Shown here piece after piece: positions 15,529-22,280 of a stretch of DNA of 33,995 nucleotides (position 1 is its first letter; every line of letters begins with the position of its first letter). The stretch comes from Flavobacteriales bacterium (GTDB lineage: Bacteria; Bacteroidota; Bacteroidia; CAIKAF01). The translations under genes and the position numbers were made by a program. The notes below the pieces were generated by a model, which was given only the letters and a program-made list of their open reading frames with translations, was not told where the DNA came from and did not search any database. The stretch covers positions 1 through 33,995 of the forward strand of contig JAGYKD010000006.1 in NCBI GenBank assembly GCA_018401695.1, given 5' to 3'.

Positions 15529-15564
15529 GGATTGAACTCCACATAAACCCTCGGATTGAACTCC
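15529..15564. repeat. Two direct copies of GGATTGAACTCC
   Basis: Identical 12-mers lie at 15529-15540 and 15553-15564, 12 nt apart, directly after the perfect hairpin. The first copy also pairs with GGAGTT at 15522-15527 to make a second small hairpin. Confidence 0.55.
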
Positions 15565-15571
15565 TCAGGAA

Positions 15572-16603
15572 TTAATGCTCCTCTTTGAAAAACAGTTTAT
15601 AATAATGTTTGCCGGAATCCTCGTCGTAACCCCGTTCAATCATGTCCCGATTGCCATGCACATATACATGAAAATTCTTGTCGAGTTTTATTACCGAGCG
15701 CACAAATTTTGAATGCTCTTTTTCCACGGCCTCCGGTGCTAAATTCAATTGATCGGGAATGGATAGGCCTTTGGCTTCGGCATAGCCTTCGCGGTAGGCG
15801 TCAAAATCCTGAATCAATTGGTCGGATTGCAATACCTCTTTTCCAAAATCCTCTATGGCGAAGGCTTCTCTGTTTTTTAAAAAATTCGAGGAGCGATCCA
15901 AAAAGTCAAGTTGCTCCTCCCGCTCGTGTTCGTTTTCAATAGACAGCACATCTTCGGAAAAGCCTTTGATAAGTTCCATGACTTTTTTGGTGGCTTGCAC
16001 CGGATTGGAAGTGGGGTTTAGGCCCAAAAAGCCTTCGAGCCAGTACCGAATTTCGGCGTGTCTATCGGCTACTAAAGCTTTCCAACCGGAGGGGTTTTCG
16101 GTATCCGGCACAAAAACTGCCGCTTTGTCGAGTTTTTTAAAGGGTAAGCCTTTTTGTAAATGCAGGCCCCAGTGCTGTTGGTTTTTTTGTGCGTTGTAAA
16201 ACCACTCTTGGGTTTCGGCCTTAAAAATACCTATGCCCGGTAATCCTTCCTTAACTTGGTCAAAGAACACCACCAGAAGCCAGCCGGATTTCGCTTGGTG
16301 CCGATTGGCTGCCTGGGCCAACAGCTGGGCCATGGCCTTGGCCTGTTCATGCAAGGCATCAGGCTCTTCGATTATGATTTGCAAGTGCTCCAGAAGGGCT
16401 GGTTCTTGCTGATCATCACACTTGGGGTAATACCAGTGTTGTGCAGGAATATCTTTTAACAAATACTGTTTGAATTCTCTGCTTTCTTCCCCTTCGGGCA
16501 GAGGGCTTAATTCTTCTGAAAGCTCGGGAGCTCTTTCTTCGTCTGCGCCGGGCAGGTGATGCATGGAAAGGGCGCGTATTCTTGCCAGGTCAAACCAACT
16601 CAT
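15572..16603 (-). CDS. Nucleoid-associated protein, NdpA/YejK-like
   Basis: The product has 343 aa and no signal peptide. It resembles the NA37/YejK (PF04245) family: LLEHLQIIIEEPDALHEQAKAMAQLLAQAAN, then GWLLVVFFDQ ... GIGIFKAETQEWF, a central RHAEIRYWLEGFLGLNP (conserved xYWxxxFL region), and a C-terminal KFVRSVIKLDKNFHVYVHG. Bacterial YejK associates with the nucleoid; its exact function is unsettled. ATG 16603 is chosen over an upstream in-frame TTG at 16621 because AAAGGA lies about 9 nt before it. The gene is convergent with yebC across a hairpin-rich gap. The assignment rests on remembered family pattern, not on an alignment. Confidence 0.68.
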   Translation of the reverse strand: MSWFDLARIRALSMHHLPGADEERAPELSEELSPLPEGEESREFKQYLLKDIPAQHWYYPKCDDQQEPALLEHLQIIIEEPDALHEQAKAMAQLLAQAANRHQAKSGWLLVVFFDQVKEGLPGIGIFKAETQEWFYNAQKNQQHWGLHLQKGLPFKKLDKAAVFVPDTENPSGWKALVADRHAEIRYWLEGFLGLNPTSNPVQATKKVMELIKGFSEDVLSIENEHEREEQLDFLDRSSNFLKNREAFAIEDFGKEVLQSDQLIQDFDAYREGYAEAKGLSIPDQLNLAPEAVEKEHSKFVRSVIKLDKNFHVYVHGNRDMIERGYDEDSGKHYYKLFFKEEH

Positions 16604-16685
16604 AGTAATCCTTTGCTGCAAAGAACGGAATTAATGTTCAGTTCATACACCCCTTTTTTTGATGTAAGAAAATTATTCGTTTTGC

Positions 16686-16716
16686 TTTGTTTGTTAACAG
16701 CAGAGTGTTAATTTAG
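16686..16716 (+). promoter_or_regulatory. Possible promoter TTTG-N19-TAATTTAG
   Basis: TTTG at 16686-16689 and TAATTTAG at 16709-16716 (7 of 8 to TAnnTTTG) are separated by 19 nt. They lie 24 nt before the ATG at 16741. The same variant box TAATTTAG occurs at 17184-17191 before the TPR gene. Confidence 0.4.
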
Positions 16717-16740
16717 TGCTTGTATCAAACACACTCCCCT

Positions 16741-17109
16741 ATGAAAAAGCTATTCTACATGGCTGGTTTGGTGCTTATTTCCTCTATGGCTGCGCATGCA
16801 CAAAGTGCACAAGGCCATCCGGGGCAAGAAGCCTATGAATCAGAGAAAGAGCTAAACAAGCTTTACCACTACATTCAGGAAACCTGCCTGCATGCAGCCG
16901 AGGTAGGGCAGGCCTTGGCCGACAATCAAACCTTATGGCTTCAGTACCGTGAAACGCAATTGGATTTGAGGTTTTATGGAGTTTATGACCCCTTGGAAAA
17001 AGCCAAGTTCATGGCCAAACTCAATCGGCAGCGCATGGAAGAATTAGATGCCATGCTGGCCGACATGGAGCGCAACGGGCAGTGCCCTTCCGGTACTGCA
17101 TTACGGTAA
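16741..17109 (+). CDS. Small periplasmic protein resembling LprI/DUF1311
   Basis: The product has 122 aa from ATG 16741; the frame also allows an upstream TTG that would only add residues before the signal peptide. The Sec signal is MKKLFYMAGLVLISSMAAHA with cleavage before QSAQ. The mature helical part contains EKELNKLYHYIQETC and ALADNQTLWLQYRETQLDL, which recalls the 'LNxxYxxL ... AQxxWLxYRDxxC' pattern of the LprI lysozyme-inhibitor/DUF1311 family. The Cys after YRE is replaced and the N-terminal Cys is missing, so the disulfide arrangement differs. The function is unproven; a periplasmic structural or inhibitor role is possible. It precedes the TPR gene by 105 nt on the same strand. Confidence 0.6.
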   Translation: MKKLFYMAGLVLISSMAAHAQSAQGHPGQEAYESEKELNKLYHYIQETCLHAAEVGQALADNQTLWLQYRETQLDLRFYGVYDPLEKAKFMAKLNRQRMEELDAMLADMERNGQCPSGTALR

Positions 17110-17214
17110 TATTAGCTGTAAGGCTTTATCCGTTTTTGGATTCAATTGTCTTTTTGGGACACGCATGGCTAAGGTGCTTTCATTAATTTAGGGTCATCCA
17201 AGCCCCTAGACTAA

Positions 17215-18393
17215 ATGAAACGCATCTTAGGTTTTTTACTTCTGTTTGTCTCGCCTTTATTTTCCTCTGCGCAAAGCCCGGAAATGGTGGCTCTTTTCGA
17301 AAAGTCTGACTATTCAGGCATTGTTGACTATTGCCAATCCAACACTTTGTCATCGTCCAAAGATTTGGTAATGGCCGGTTATGCCCATTATGTGCTAAAC
17401 ATGGAACAAAAAGGCTTAGACTATTTGGATTTGGCAAAAGTAAAGGGCTACGATGGCAAAGACCTTGATTTGTATCGTGGACTGTGTTTGCGTTATTTGA
17501 ACCGCTTCGACGAGGCTGAGCGAGCCCTAAATACCTTTTTGACCAAAGAACCCGGGCATGTGGTAGCTCAATACGAGTTGGGTATGATCGCTTATTTTCG
17601 CCAAGATTTGCCCAAAGCCGCTTCTATTTTTAAGAAGCTGGCCTCCATGTCACCGCCTCATCCCGGCGCCTTATACATGCGTGGTCATGTGGCCCATGTC
17701 CGCGGAAACTTCGAAGAGGCCCTAGTGCTTTTGTATGCTGCCGGCAAAGTATTGCCCGAAGCACATCCTTTCCATTCCCGAGCTTGGTTGGATGTGGGAA
17801 GCATTGAATTGGGACTCATGGATCGAGCTGAAAAAGCCGCCGACGCCTTTGAAAAGGCCAAGCCCGCCATATCTGACATACAGCATGTGCACAAGGCCTT
17901 AAGGGCCAATTTTGGGGCAGACCGCGATCATAGAGGCGCCGATTTCTTTCGCCAATTGCAGGAACTAAAAGCCGAAAACCGTGTGCAAAGCGAATTGTTT
18001 GACAAGGAGTACCTCGAAATTGCTCGGTTTAACGACTTTCCCGAATCAGGTATGTGTGTTTTGGTGCATCAGTATTGGAAAACCCCGGTGGATTTAACCG
18101 ATAAATGGTTTAGAATTGAAGCGCTACGCCCTGAATCCGGTGAGCTCCTCCGGGTGTTTTGCATAGAAAAAAACATGGCCTTGTTTGATTCCAGTCCGGA
18201 CTTTTTGATTTTTGAACGGCCCTTGGAAGGCGGAGCCATTCCCTACGGACGCGGTTGGAAAGCCAAGGATGTAAGCATGTTTGAGCTGCGTCAAGCTATT
18301 TCGGACATTTGGGAAGGGCGCCTTGGGGTGACTACCGTGGCAGGTGCGCGAAACCTTAAAGCGCATAATCCGGCGGATTCGGCGGCTCCTTAG
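17215..18393 (+). CDS. Secreted/periplasmic TPR-repeat protein
   Basis: The product has 392 aa with a signal peptide (MKRILGFLLLFVSPLFSSA|QS). Residues about 20-220 are tetratricopeptide-like helical pairs: LVMAGYAHYVLNMEQKGLDYLDLA, LYRGLCLRYLNRFDEAERALNTFL, AQYELGMIAYFRQDLPKAASIFKKL, GHVAHVRGNFEEALVLLYAAGKVLP. The C-terminal 170 residues form a separate domain with mixed strands (MCVLVHQYWKTPVDLTDKWFRIEAL, DFLIFERPLEGGAIPYGRGWKA) that I do not recognise. TPRs point to a scaffold in the periplasm or at the outer membrane. A TAATTTAG box at 17184-17191 may be its -7 element. Confidence 0.75.
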   Translation: MKRILGFLLLFVSPLFSSAQSPEMVALFEKSDYSGIVDYCQSNTLSSSKDLVMAGYAHYVLNMEQKGLDYLDLAKVKGYDGKDLDLYRGLCLRYLNRFDEAERALNTFLTKEPGHVVAQYELGMIAYFRQDLPKAASIFKKLASMSPPHPGALYMRGHVAHVRGNFEEALVLLYAAGKVLPEAHPFHSRAWLDVGSIELGLMDRAEKAADAFEKAKPAISDIQHVHKALRANFGADRDHRGADFFRQLQELKAENRVQSELFDKEYLEIARFNDFPESGMCVLVHQYWKTPVDLTDKWFRIEALRPESGELLRVFCIEKNMALFDSSPDFLIFERPLEGGAIPYGRGWKAKDVSMFELRQAISDIWEGRLGVTTVAGARNLKAHNPADSAAP

Positions 18394-18474
18394 GGGGCGT
18401 ACAGGTCTTTTAGACCGGATGCATGCATTATGGATTCATTTTCGGTGCCGGCTTGGGGTTTTTCAGGGAGAATC

Positions 18475-18500
18475 TTGATGCCTTACTATTCCGGTGCGGC
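18475..18500 (+). repeat. Dispersed repeat copy A (partial, weakest)
   Basis: TTGATGCCTTACTATTC followed by CGGTGCGGC matches the 3' two thirds of the ~32-nt repeat at 20157 and 21879 (15 of 17 to copy B in the first part). The 5' GAGACCG portion is not preserved. It lies in the 237-nt gap after the TPR gene. That gap also has a GGTCT-TTT-AGACC hairpin at 18404-18416 and is otherwise empty. Confidence 0.4.
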
Positions 18501-18630
18501 GGTCAAGTATAAGCGCAGTAGCGGATATCAAGACAATTAGCTGTACGCCACCACCAAATTTTGTTAAATGCACAGACCTTTGATTTACCACTTTGCCTGC
18601 TATTGCTTTTTTACAAGGTATGGTATAGGT

Positions 18631-19071
18631 TTAATTTTCCTTTTTTGCAATGATTTCAAATTTTGGGGTCGATAGTGTTTGTTTAAACCGGTTTTCTTCC
18701 ACCACTTTTTGCTTTTGATTTTTTACTACAAACACAACGGAATATATTCCGGGCGAGTCAATTACAAATTCGACAATCCCTGCTTCAGCATAAGCATATT
18801 CCATCAATAGGTAATCATACGAAGGCTGAGGACCTCTAGAAAGAAGCGAATCTGAATGACAGATAATACTGTAAACTGCACCACCTCCGCCACCTCCAAA
18901 ATTTGAATAGAGTATCTCAAGGCTGTCTAAGTCATAGCTAATTCTAACGGTATCGTTTGTACGGTAGGTCTTAAGTGCACTTTCGAACATGAACTGATCA
19001 CCATCTTTAGCCTGTCCATAAGTTATTAAGTTCAGAGAGAAACTTGTCAAGACCCAAAAGAGTATTTTCAT
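18631..19071 (-). CDS. Small secreted protein of unknown function
   Basis: The product has 146 aa with a Sec signal (MKILFWVLTSFSLNLITYG|QA). The mature part looks like one all-beta domain: TYRTNDTVRISYDLDSLEILYSN, a run of six glycines (FGGGGGGAVYS), then AEAGIVEFVIDSPGIYSVVFVVKN, which recalls an immunoglobulin-like or carbohydrate-binding sandwich, and a Lys-rich end. I do not recognise a family. The gene is AT-richer than the flanking operons and lies at the left side of the unusual 18.4-22.3 kb block. No lipobox, T9SS domain or catalytic motif is visible. Confidence 0.6.
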   Translation of the reverse strand: MKILFWVLTSFSLNLITYGQAKDGDQFMFESALKTYRTNDTVRISYDLDSLEILYSNFGGGGGGAVYSIICHSDSLLSRGPQPSYDYLLMEYAYAEAGIVEFVIDSPGIYSVVFVVKNQKQKVVEENRFKQTLSTPKFEIIAKKEN

Positions 19072-19255
19072 TCTATGTGCAATTTACAGTCCAATATTAA
19101 AACAATTTAATTAGGACTAAAGGTTTGGCTAAGAAAGGTAGGGCTTTCAAAACGCACAATTAATGATGTTGAAGACCAAGCCCCGCAGAGCACACCTGGC
19201 GTTTACCACAGTGGGCCCCATGTTTTTTAGGTGCTGTTATGCCTTCGTTGTTCTT

Positions 19256-19981
19256 TCATTCTGACGGTAAATACAGTTTCATTGTTCCTTTTTTAAACAA
19301 TACTTCGTCCAAATGCCCCATTTTCTGCTTGTCCGATGTCATTAAATGCATGTGTAAAAATGTGTCGTGGTGCGTAAAGATTGCTTTATGCTCTGTGGAG
19401 AAGAAGCCTAAAATGTCCACTTGTTCGTTTTGAAGTTTGTAATTTATTTGCCCTTTATGCGCTTCGTCTGGCGAACTTACTTTTGCCCCCTTCGGTACAT
19501 GCATAATATGAATTGTCGCTTTTTCGACCGTCCCTGCTAGTTTAAACATAAAAGGTCGAGGCGCATTTTTAGTGACTTTGTTGATATACATTTCAAGCTG
19601 TTGCATGTTCTGAATGCTGTCTGGCAACGTTTTTTCTGTCCACTTTGAAATGTTTGCGTAACCAAAAAATGGGGCTTTAATGTTGTACGTTTCCTCAACT
19701 TTTATTGTTGAGTCAGCAGTCACGGTTGATTTGTATGATTTGCCGTCAATGATTAAGATTTCACCTGTTAAATATTCCACAGGTCCAAGTCCATACAAAT
19801 GTGTCTTGTTGGCAATAGTTCGAAGGTCTATGTTTCCAAAAAGTTGTCCTTTCCACATTACGTTCTTCATTTCACCTACAATTTTCACTTCGTTGGTTGT
19901 CTGCTGTGCCCGGGTCGTGTAACTTGTTAAGGTCAGAATGGTTAGTCCCACAAGTGTTGTTCTAACATTCATTGTTATCAT
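19256..19981 (-). CDS. Secreted alpha-acetolactate decarboxylase-like protein
   Basis: The product has 241 aa with a signal peptide (MNVRTTLVGLTILTLTS..., cleavage near TRAQQ); the ATG at 19981 and another at 19972 are equally plausible. The body matches acetolactate decarboxylase: LYGLGPVEYLTGEILIIDGKSY corresponds to the family's 'LxALGxxxxLxGExxxxDG' strand, and FLHMHLMTSDKQKMGH supplies three potential zinc ligands, H210, H212 and H223. The spacing (+2, +11) is that of the Brevibacillus enzyme's H194/H196/H207. That enzyme converts acetolactate to acetoin. A role here is unproven, because no butanediol-pathway gene is adjacent and the gene sits in an AT-rich, probably transferred block. 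Confidence 0.7.
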   Translation of the reverse strand: MITMNVRTTLVGLTILTLTSYTTRAQQTTNEVKIVGEMKNVMWKGQLFGNIDLRTIANKTHLYGLGPVEYLTGEILIIDGKSYKSTVTADSTIKVEETYNIKAPFFGYANISKWTEKTLPDSIQNMQQLEMYINKVTKNAPRPFMFKLAGTVEKATIHIMHVPKGAKVSSPDEAHKGQINYKLQNEQVDILGFFSTEHKAIFTHHDTFLHMHLMTSDKQKMGHLDEVLFKKGTMKLYLPSE

Positions 19982-20285
19982 TTAATGCTGTTGTTTTGGT
20001 GTTGTACTCCAATGAGGTATAAAGTTTTGGTTATCCGTAGTGCTGGATTTCAAGGCGCTTGTCTTTCGGTTTAGCGGTTGGTTTATTTCATGTAATTACT
20101 TTCATTTCAGTCCTTTTCGCGCATTACCTATAGGCCGTATTTGGGGTAGTGTATGCTGAGGCCGTTGATGCCTTGCTCTTCTGGCGGCAATCCTGCTCTG
20201 AACGAGGCGTCAGGGTTTGCGTTAGGGCCAAATCTCAAGCATTTTGTCCTGACTCAAAGCTTGAAAACATAATGCGTCAGCGGTT
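19982..20285. other. 304-nt gap between the decarboxylase-like and dihydroorotase genes
   Basis: The gap is gene-free. It contains dispersed repeat copy B (20157-20188). Further along, GTCAGG at 20209-20214 has a complementary CCTGAC about 35 nt on. TCAAGC and GCTTGA also form a short inverted repeat nearby. No promoter or reading frame stands out. Confidence 0.5.
20157..20188 (+). repeat. Dispersed ~32-nt repeat copy B
   Basis: TGAGGCCGTTGATGCC then TTGCTCTTCTGGCGGC. It matches copy C (21879-21910) at 27 of 32 positions without gaps. Both copies are followed further downstream by the words GTCAGGGTT and CTTGAAAA, suggesting a longer, more diverged unit. Confidence 0.6.
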
Positions 20286-21641
20286 TCAATCTTTGTTTCT
20301 TATCCCAAATTCTATTTCTTTTCCTTTTACTTGCTCGAAAAATATTCCGTTATCATAAACCAAATTTCCGTTCACAAAGGTTTGTTTTATTTCCGTTTGA
20401 AAAGTGGTTCCTTCCAATGGTGACCAACCACATTTATAGAGAAGGTTCTCTTTAGAAACTGTCCATTTACTGTTCAAGTCAACCAAAGTCAAGTCGGCAT
20501 AACATCCTTCTCTTATAAACCCTCTTTTGGTCATCTTGTAAAGTATTGCTGGATTATGACACATTTTCTCTACTATTTTTTCTAATGAAATGAGGTTTTG
20601 TTTGTAAAATTCCAACATACAATTCAGAGCATGTTGAATCATTGGTGCTCCTGACATTGACCGAAAGTAAGGTTGTTCTTTTTCTTCCAAGGTGTGTGGT
20701 GCATGGTCAGTTGTAACGATATCAATTCTGTCGTCAAGTAGGGCGGTCAACAACCCTTGTTGGTCTTGTTCGGTTTTAATGGCAGGATTCCATTTAATGC
20801 GCATTCCCAATCGGTCATAATCCTTGTCAGAAAACCATAGGTGGTGAACCGAAACTTCTGTCGTGATTTTTTTCTCTGTTAAGGGAATATCATTTTGAAA
20901 CAAGTGTGTTTCAGCTGCTGTGGTCAAGTGCAGAATATGTAATCTGGCATGGTGTTTTTTGGCCAATTCAATGGCTTGCTTTGTGGCTTCATAACAGGCT
21001 TGGGTACTTCTAATTTCGGGGTGATATTTAGCCGGTATGTTTGCTCCAAACTTCTCTTTAAAACTTCTTTCGTTTTCTTCTACAATTTCTTCTTTTTCTG
21101 AATGAATGGCGATTATGGATTTGCAGTTCGCAAATAGCTTTTCCATTGTCTCCGGATTATCGGCAAGTAGATTCCCTTTTTTCGTAAAGTACAAACCGTC
21201 ATCAGATACCCCAATATATTGACTTGTGTCGGTCTTACTTACCTCGTCAATGTTATCACCGTTTACACCAAGAAAAAACGAGTAATTCGCTAAAGATTTT
21301 TTGGAAGCAATCTCAAATTTTTCATTCAGATGCTCAACAGTCAATATATTTGGAACGGTATTGGGCATATCAATAAACGAAGTAACTCCACCAGCAATAG
21401 CGGCTTTGCTTTCGGTCAAAAAATCTCCTTTATGCGTCAGTCCCGGGTCTCTGAAATGCACCTGTCCGTCAATGATTCCCGGGAACAAGTGTTTTCCTGT
21501 TCCGTCAATTACTTTTTGGTTCGGTTTAGGTTTTATGGTTCCAACTTTTTGAATAAGTCCACCCGAAATGAGTACATCGGCCATAAAAGCTTTTCCTTCA
21601 TTTACTACGGTGGAATTCATAATTAAGGTACTCTGATTCAT
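20286..21641 (-). CDS. pyrC: Dihydroorotase
   Basis: The enzyme closes carbamoyl-aspartate to dihydroorotate in de novo pyrimidine synthesis. The 451 aa have the amidohydrolase fold: KHLFPGIIDGQVHFRDPGLTHKGD (the Bacteroidota type, with Q where many have the first metal His), GGVTSFIDMPNT, AIHSEKEEI, RLHILHLTTAAE, and IVTTDHAPHTLEEK with the catalytic Asp/His. The coding sequence is strikingly AT-rich: hand counts of two 60-base rows gave about 31% GC, against 57% in one row of neighbouring ptrB. That suggests recent acquisition or displacement of a native copy. The ATG overlaps the stop of an 8-codon upstream reading frame (ATGA). The allantoinase alternative is less likely given the DHOase-type FRDPG/DMPNT set. 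Confidence 0.9.
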   Translation of the reverse strand: MNQSTLIMNSTVVNEGKAFMADVLISGGLIQKVGTIKPKPNQKVIDGTGKHLFPGIIDGQVHFRDPGLTHKGDFLTESKAAIAGGVTSFIDMPNTVPNILTVEHLNEKFEIASKKSLANYSFFLGVNGDNIDEVSKTDTSQYIGVSDDGLYFTKKGNLLADNPETMEKLFANCKSIIAIHSEKEEIVEENERSFKEKFGANIPAKYHPEIRSTQACYEATKQAIELAKKHHARLHILHLTTAAETHLFQNDIPLTEKKITTEVSVHHLWFSDKDYDRLGMRIKWNPAIKTEQDQQGLLTALLDDRIDIVTTDHAPHTLEEKEQPYFRSMSGAPMIQHALNCMLEFYKQNLISLEKIVEKMCHNPAILYKMTKRGFIREGCYADLTLVDLNSKWTVSKENLLYKCGWSPLEGTTFQTEIKQTFVNGNLVYDNGIFFEQVKGKEIEFGIRNKD

Positions 21642-21664
21642 TGCTCAATCTCTGATTTGTGCAT
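21638..21664 (-). CDS. Possible 8-codon leader ORF overlapping the pyrC start
   Basis: On the minus strand ATG at 21664 opens MHKSEIEQ and stops with TGA at 21640-21638. The pyrC ATG (21641-21639) sits inside that junction as ATGA. A strong AAAGGAGAGA lies 9 nt upstream of the small ORF (GGAG at 21677-21674), whereas pyrC itself has no nearby ribosome-binding sequence. Translation of pyrC may therefore depend on reinitiation from the leader. It could equally be the tail of a lost upstream gene, since the frame is open nine further codons upstream. Confidence 0.35.
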   Translation of the reverse strand: MHKSEIEQ

Positions 21665-21878
21665 TCGGTTTCTCTCCTTTACTGCTAACAATTAAATATC
21701 CGCAACTCTTGCGCATATTTCCTAAATTATCCAATGGACTTAATGCTTGCAAAGGAATGCTATGGACATGCTTAGAGGGATGGTTCATGTTGATGGACTA
21801 AAATACTCCCTAAGCAATAAATTTCCAAATCAAATAGAGGAGAGCGGATTTTTCGCAAATTAATAGGTGGATAGACTT

Positions 21879-21910
21879 TGAGACCGTTGAGGCATTGCTA
21901 TTCGGGCGGC
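21879..21910 (+). repeat. Dispersed ~32-nt repeat copy C
   Basis: TGAGACCGTTGAGGCA then TTGCTATTCGGGCGGC; 27 of 32 positions match copy B. It is followed 55 nt later by the CCTGAC/GTCAGG hairpin at 21965-21982. Confidence 0.6.
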
Positions 21911-22042
21911 TACCTTTTCCTAAGGCTGCGTATTGATCAGCATCTTCCAGTCGGTGCTTTTTTTCCTGACGCTTCGGTCAGGGTTATAAACTTGAAAAAG
22001 GAATACGGCAATGGTCTTCATAATGCCCAAACGGAGCTTAAT

Positions 22043-22186
22043 GCGCCCCGGCGGAGGCCAATTAGCCTGCCGAAGTGGGGTGCACAGCCGCTGCCCGACT
22101 AAGAGCGACCGGAGGAAGCTCCTTAGTTGGGCTTAGCGGAGTAGCTACCCCGCAAGGCAGCTAATGGCCGGAGACGGATAAGGCGC
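22043..22186. repeat. GC-rich long-hairpin intergenic element 3 (144 nt)
   Basis: This is the most complete nested hairpin in the window. GCGCC (22043-22047) pairs with GGCGC (22182-22186). GGCCAATTAGCCTGCC (22056-22071) pairs with GGCAGCTAATGGCC (22156-22169) with two single-base bulges. GGGGT (22077-22081) pairs with ACCCC (22147-22151). CCGCTGCCCGACTAAG (22088-22103) pairs with CTTAGTTGGGC-TT-AGCGG (22122-22139, one G-U pair and a 2-nt bulge). The loop is 18 nt. All pairs nest in order. No coding frame or T tract is present. Confidence 0.72.
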
Positions 22187-22280
22187 CCAAATAAACCGAA
22201 GGGAATTTCCTTGTTCCGGTCAATTAAAGGCTTGCATTCCACTTCTTTGGGTTGGGATTTTTCATTGAAAACACAGCGCA

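Larger units (their letters stand above)
21642..22280. other. 639-nt gene-free region between pyrC and ptrB
   Basis: From left to right it holds the pyrC leader ORF, an AT-rich stretch, repeat copy C (21879-21910), a CCTGAC-GCTTCG-GTCAGG hairpin (21965-21982) and the 144-nt GC-rich long hairpin (22043-22186). The composition switches from AT-rich to GC-rich at about 22030. No protein-coding gene is supported. Confidence 0.6.

Noticed and set aside
18394-22280. Integron cassette array with attC sites
   Set aside because: The gaps between genes hold repeats, but I could not find paired RYYYAAC/GTTRRRY ends or an integrase. The repeat unit does not have the attC form.
18394-22280. Insertion sequence or prophage remnant
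   Set aside because: No transposase, integrase or phage structural reading frame, and no terminal inverted repeats with target duplications, were seen around the AT-rich block.
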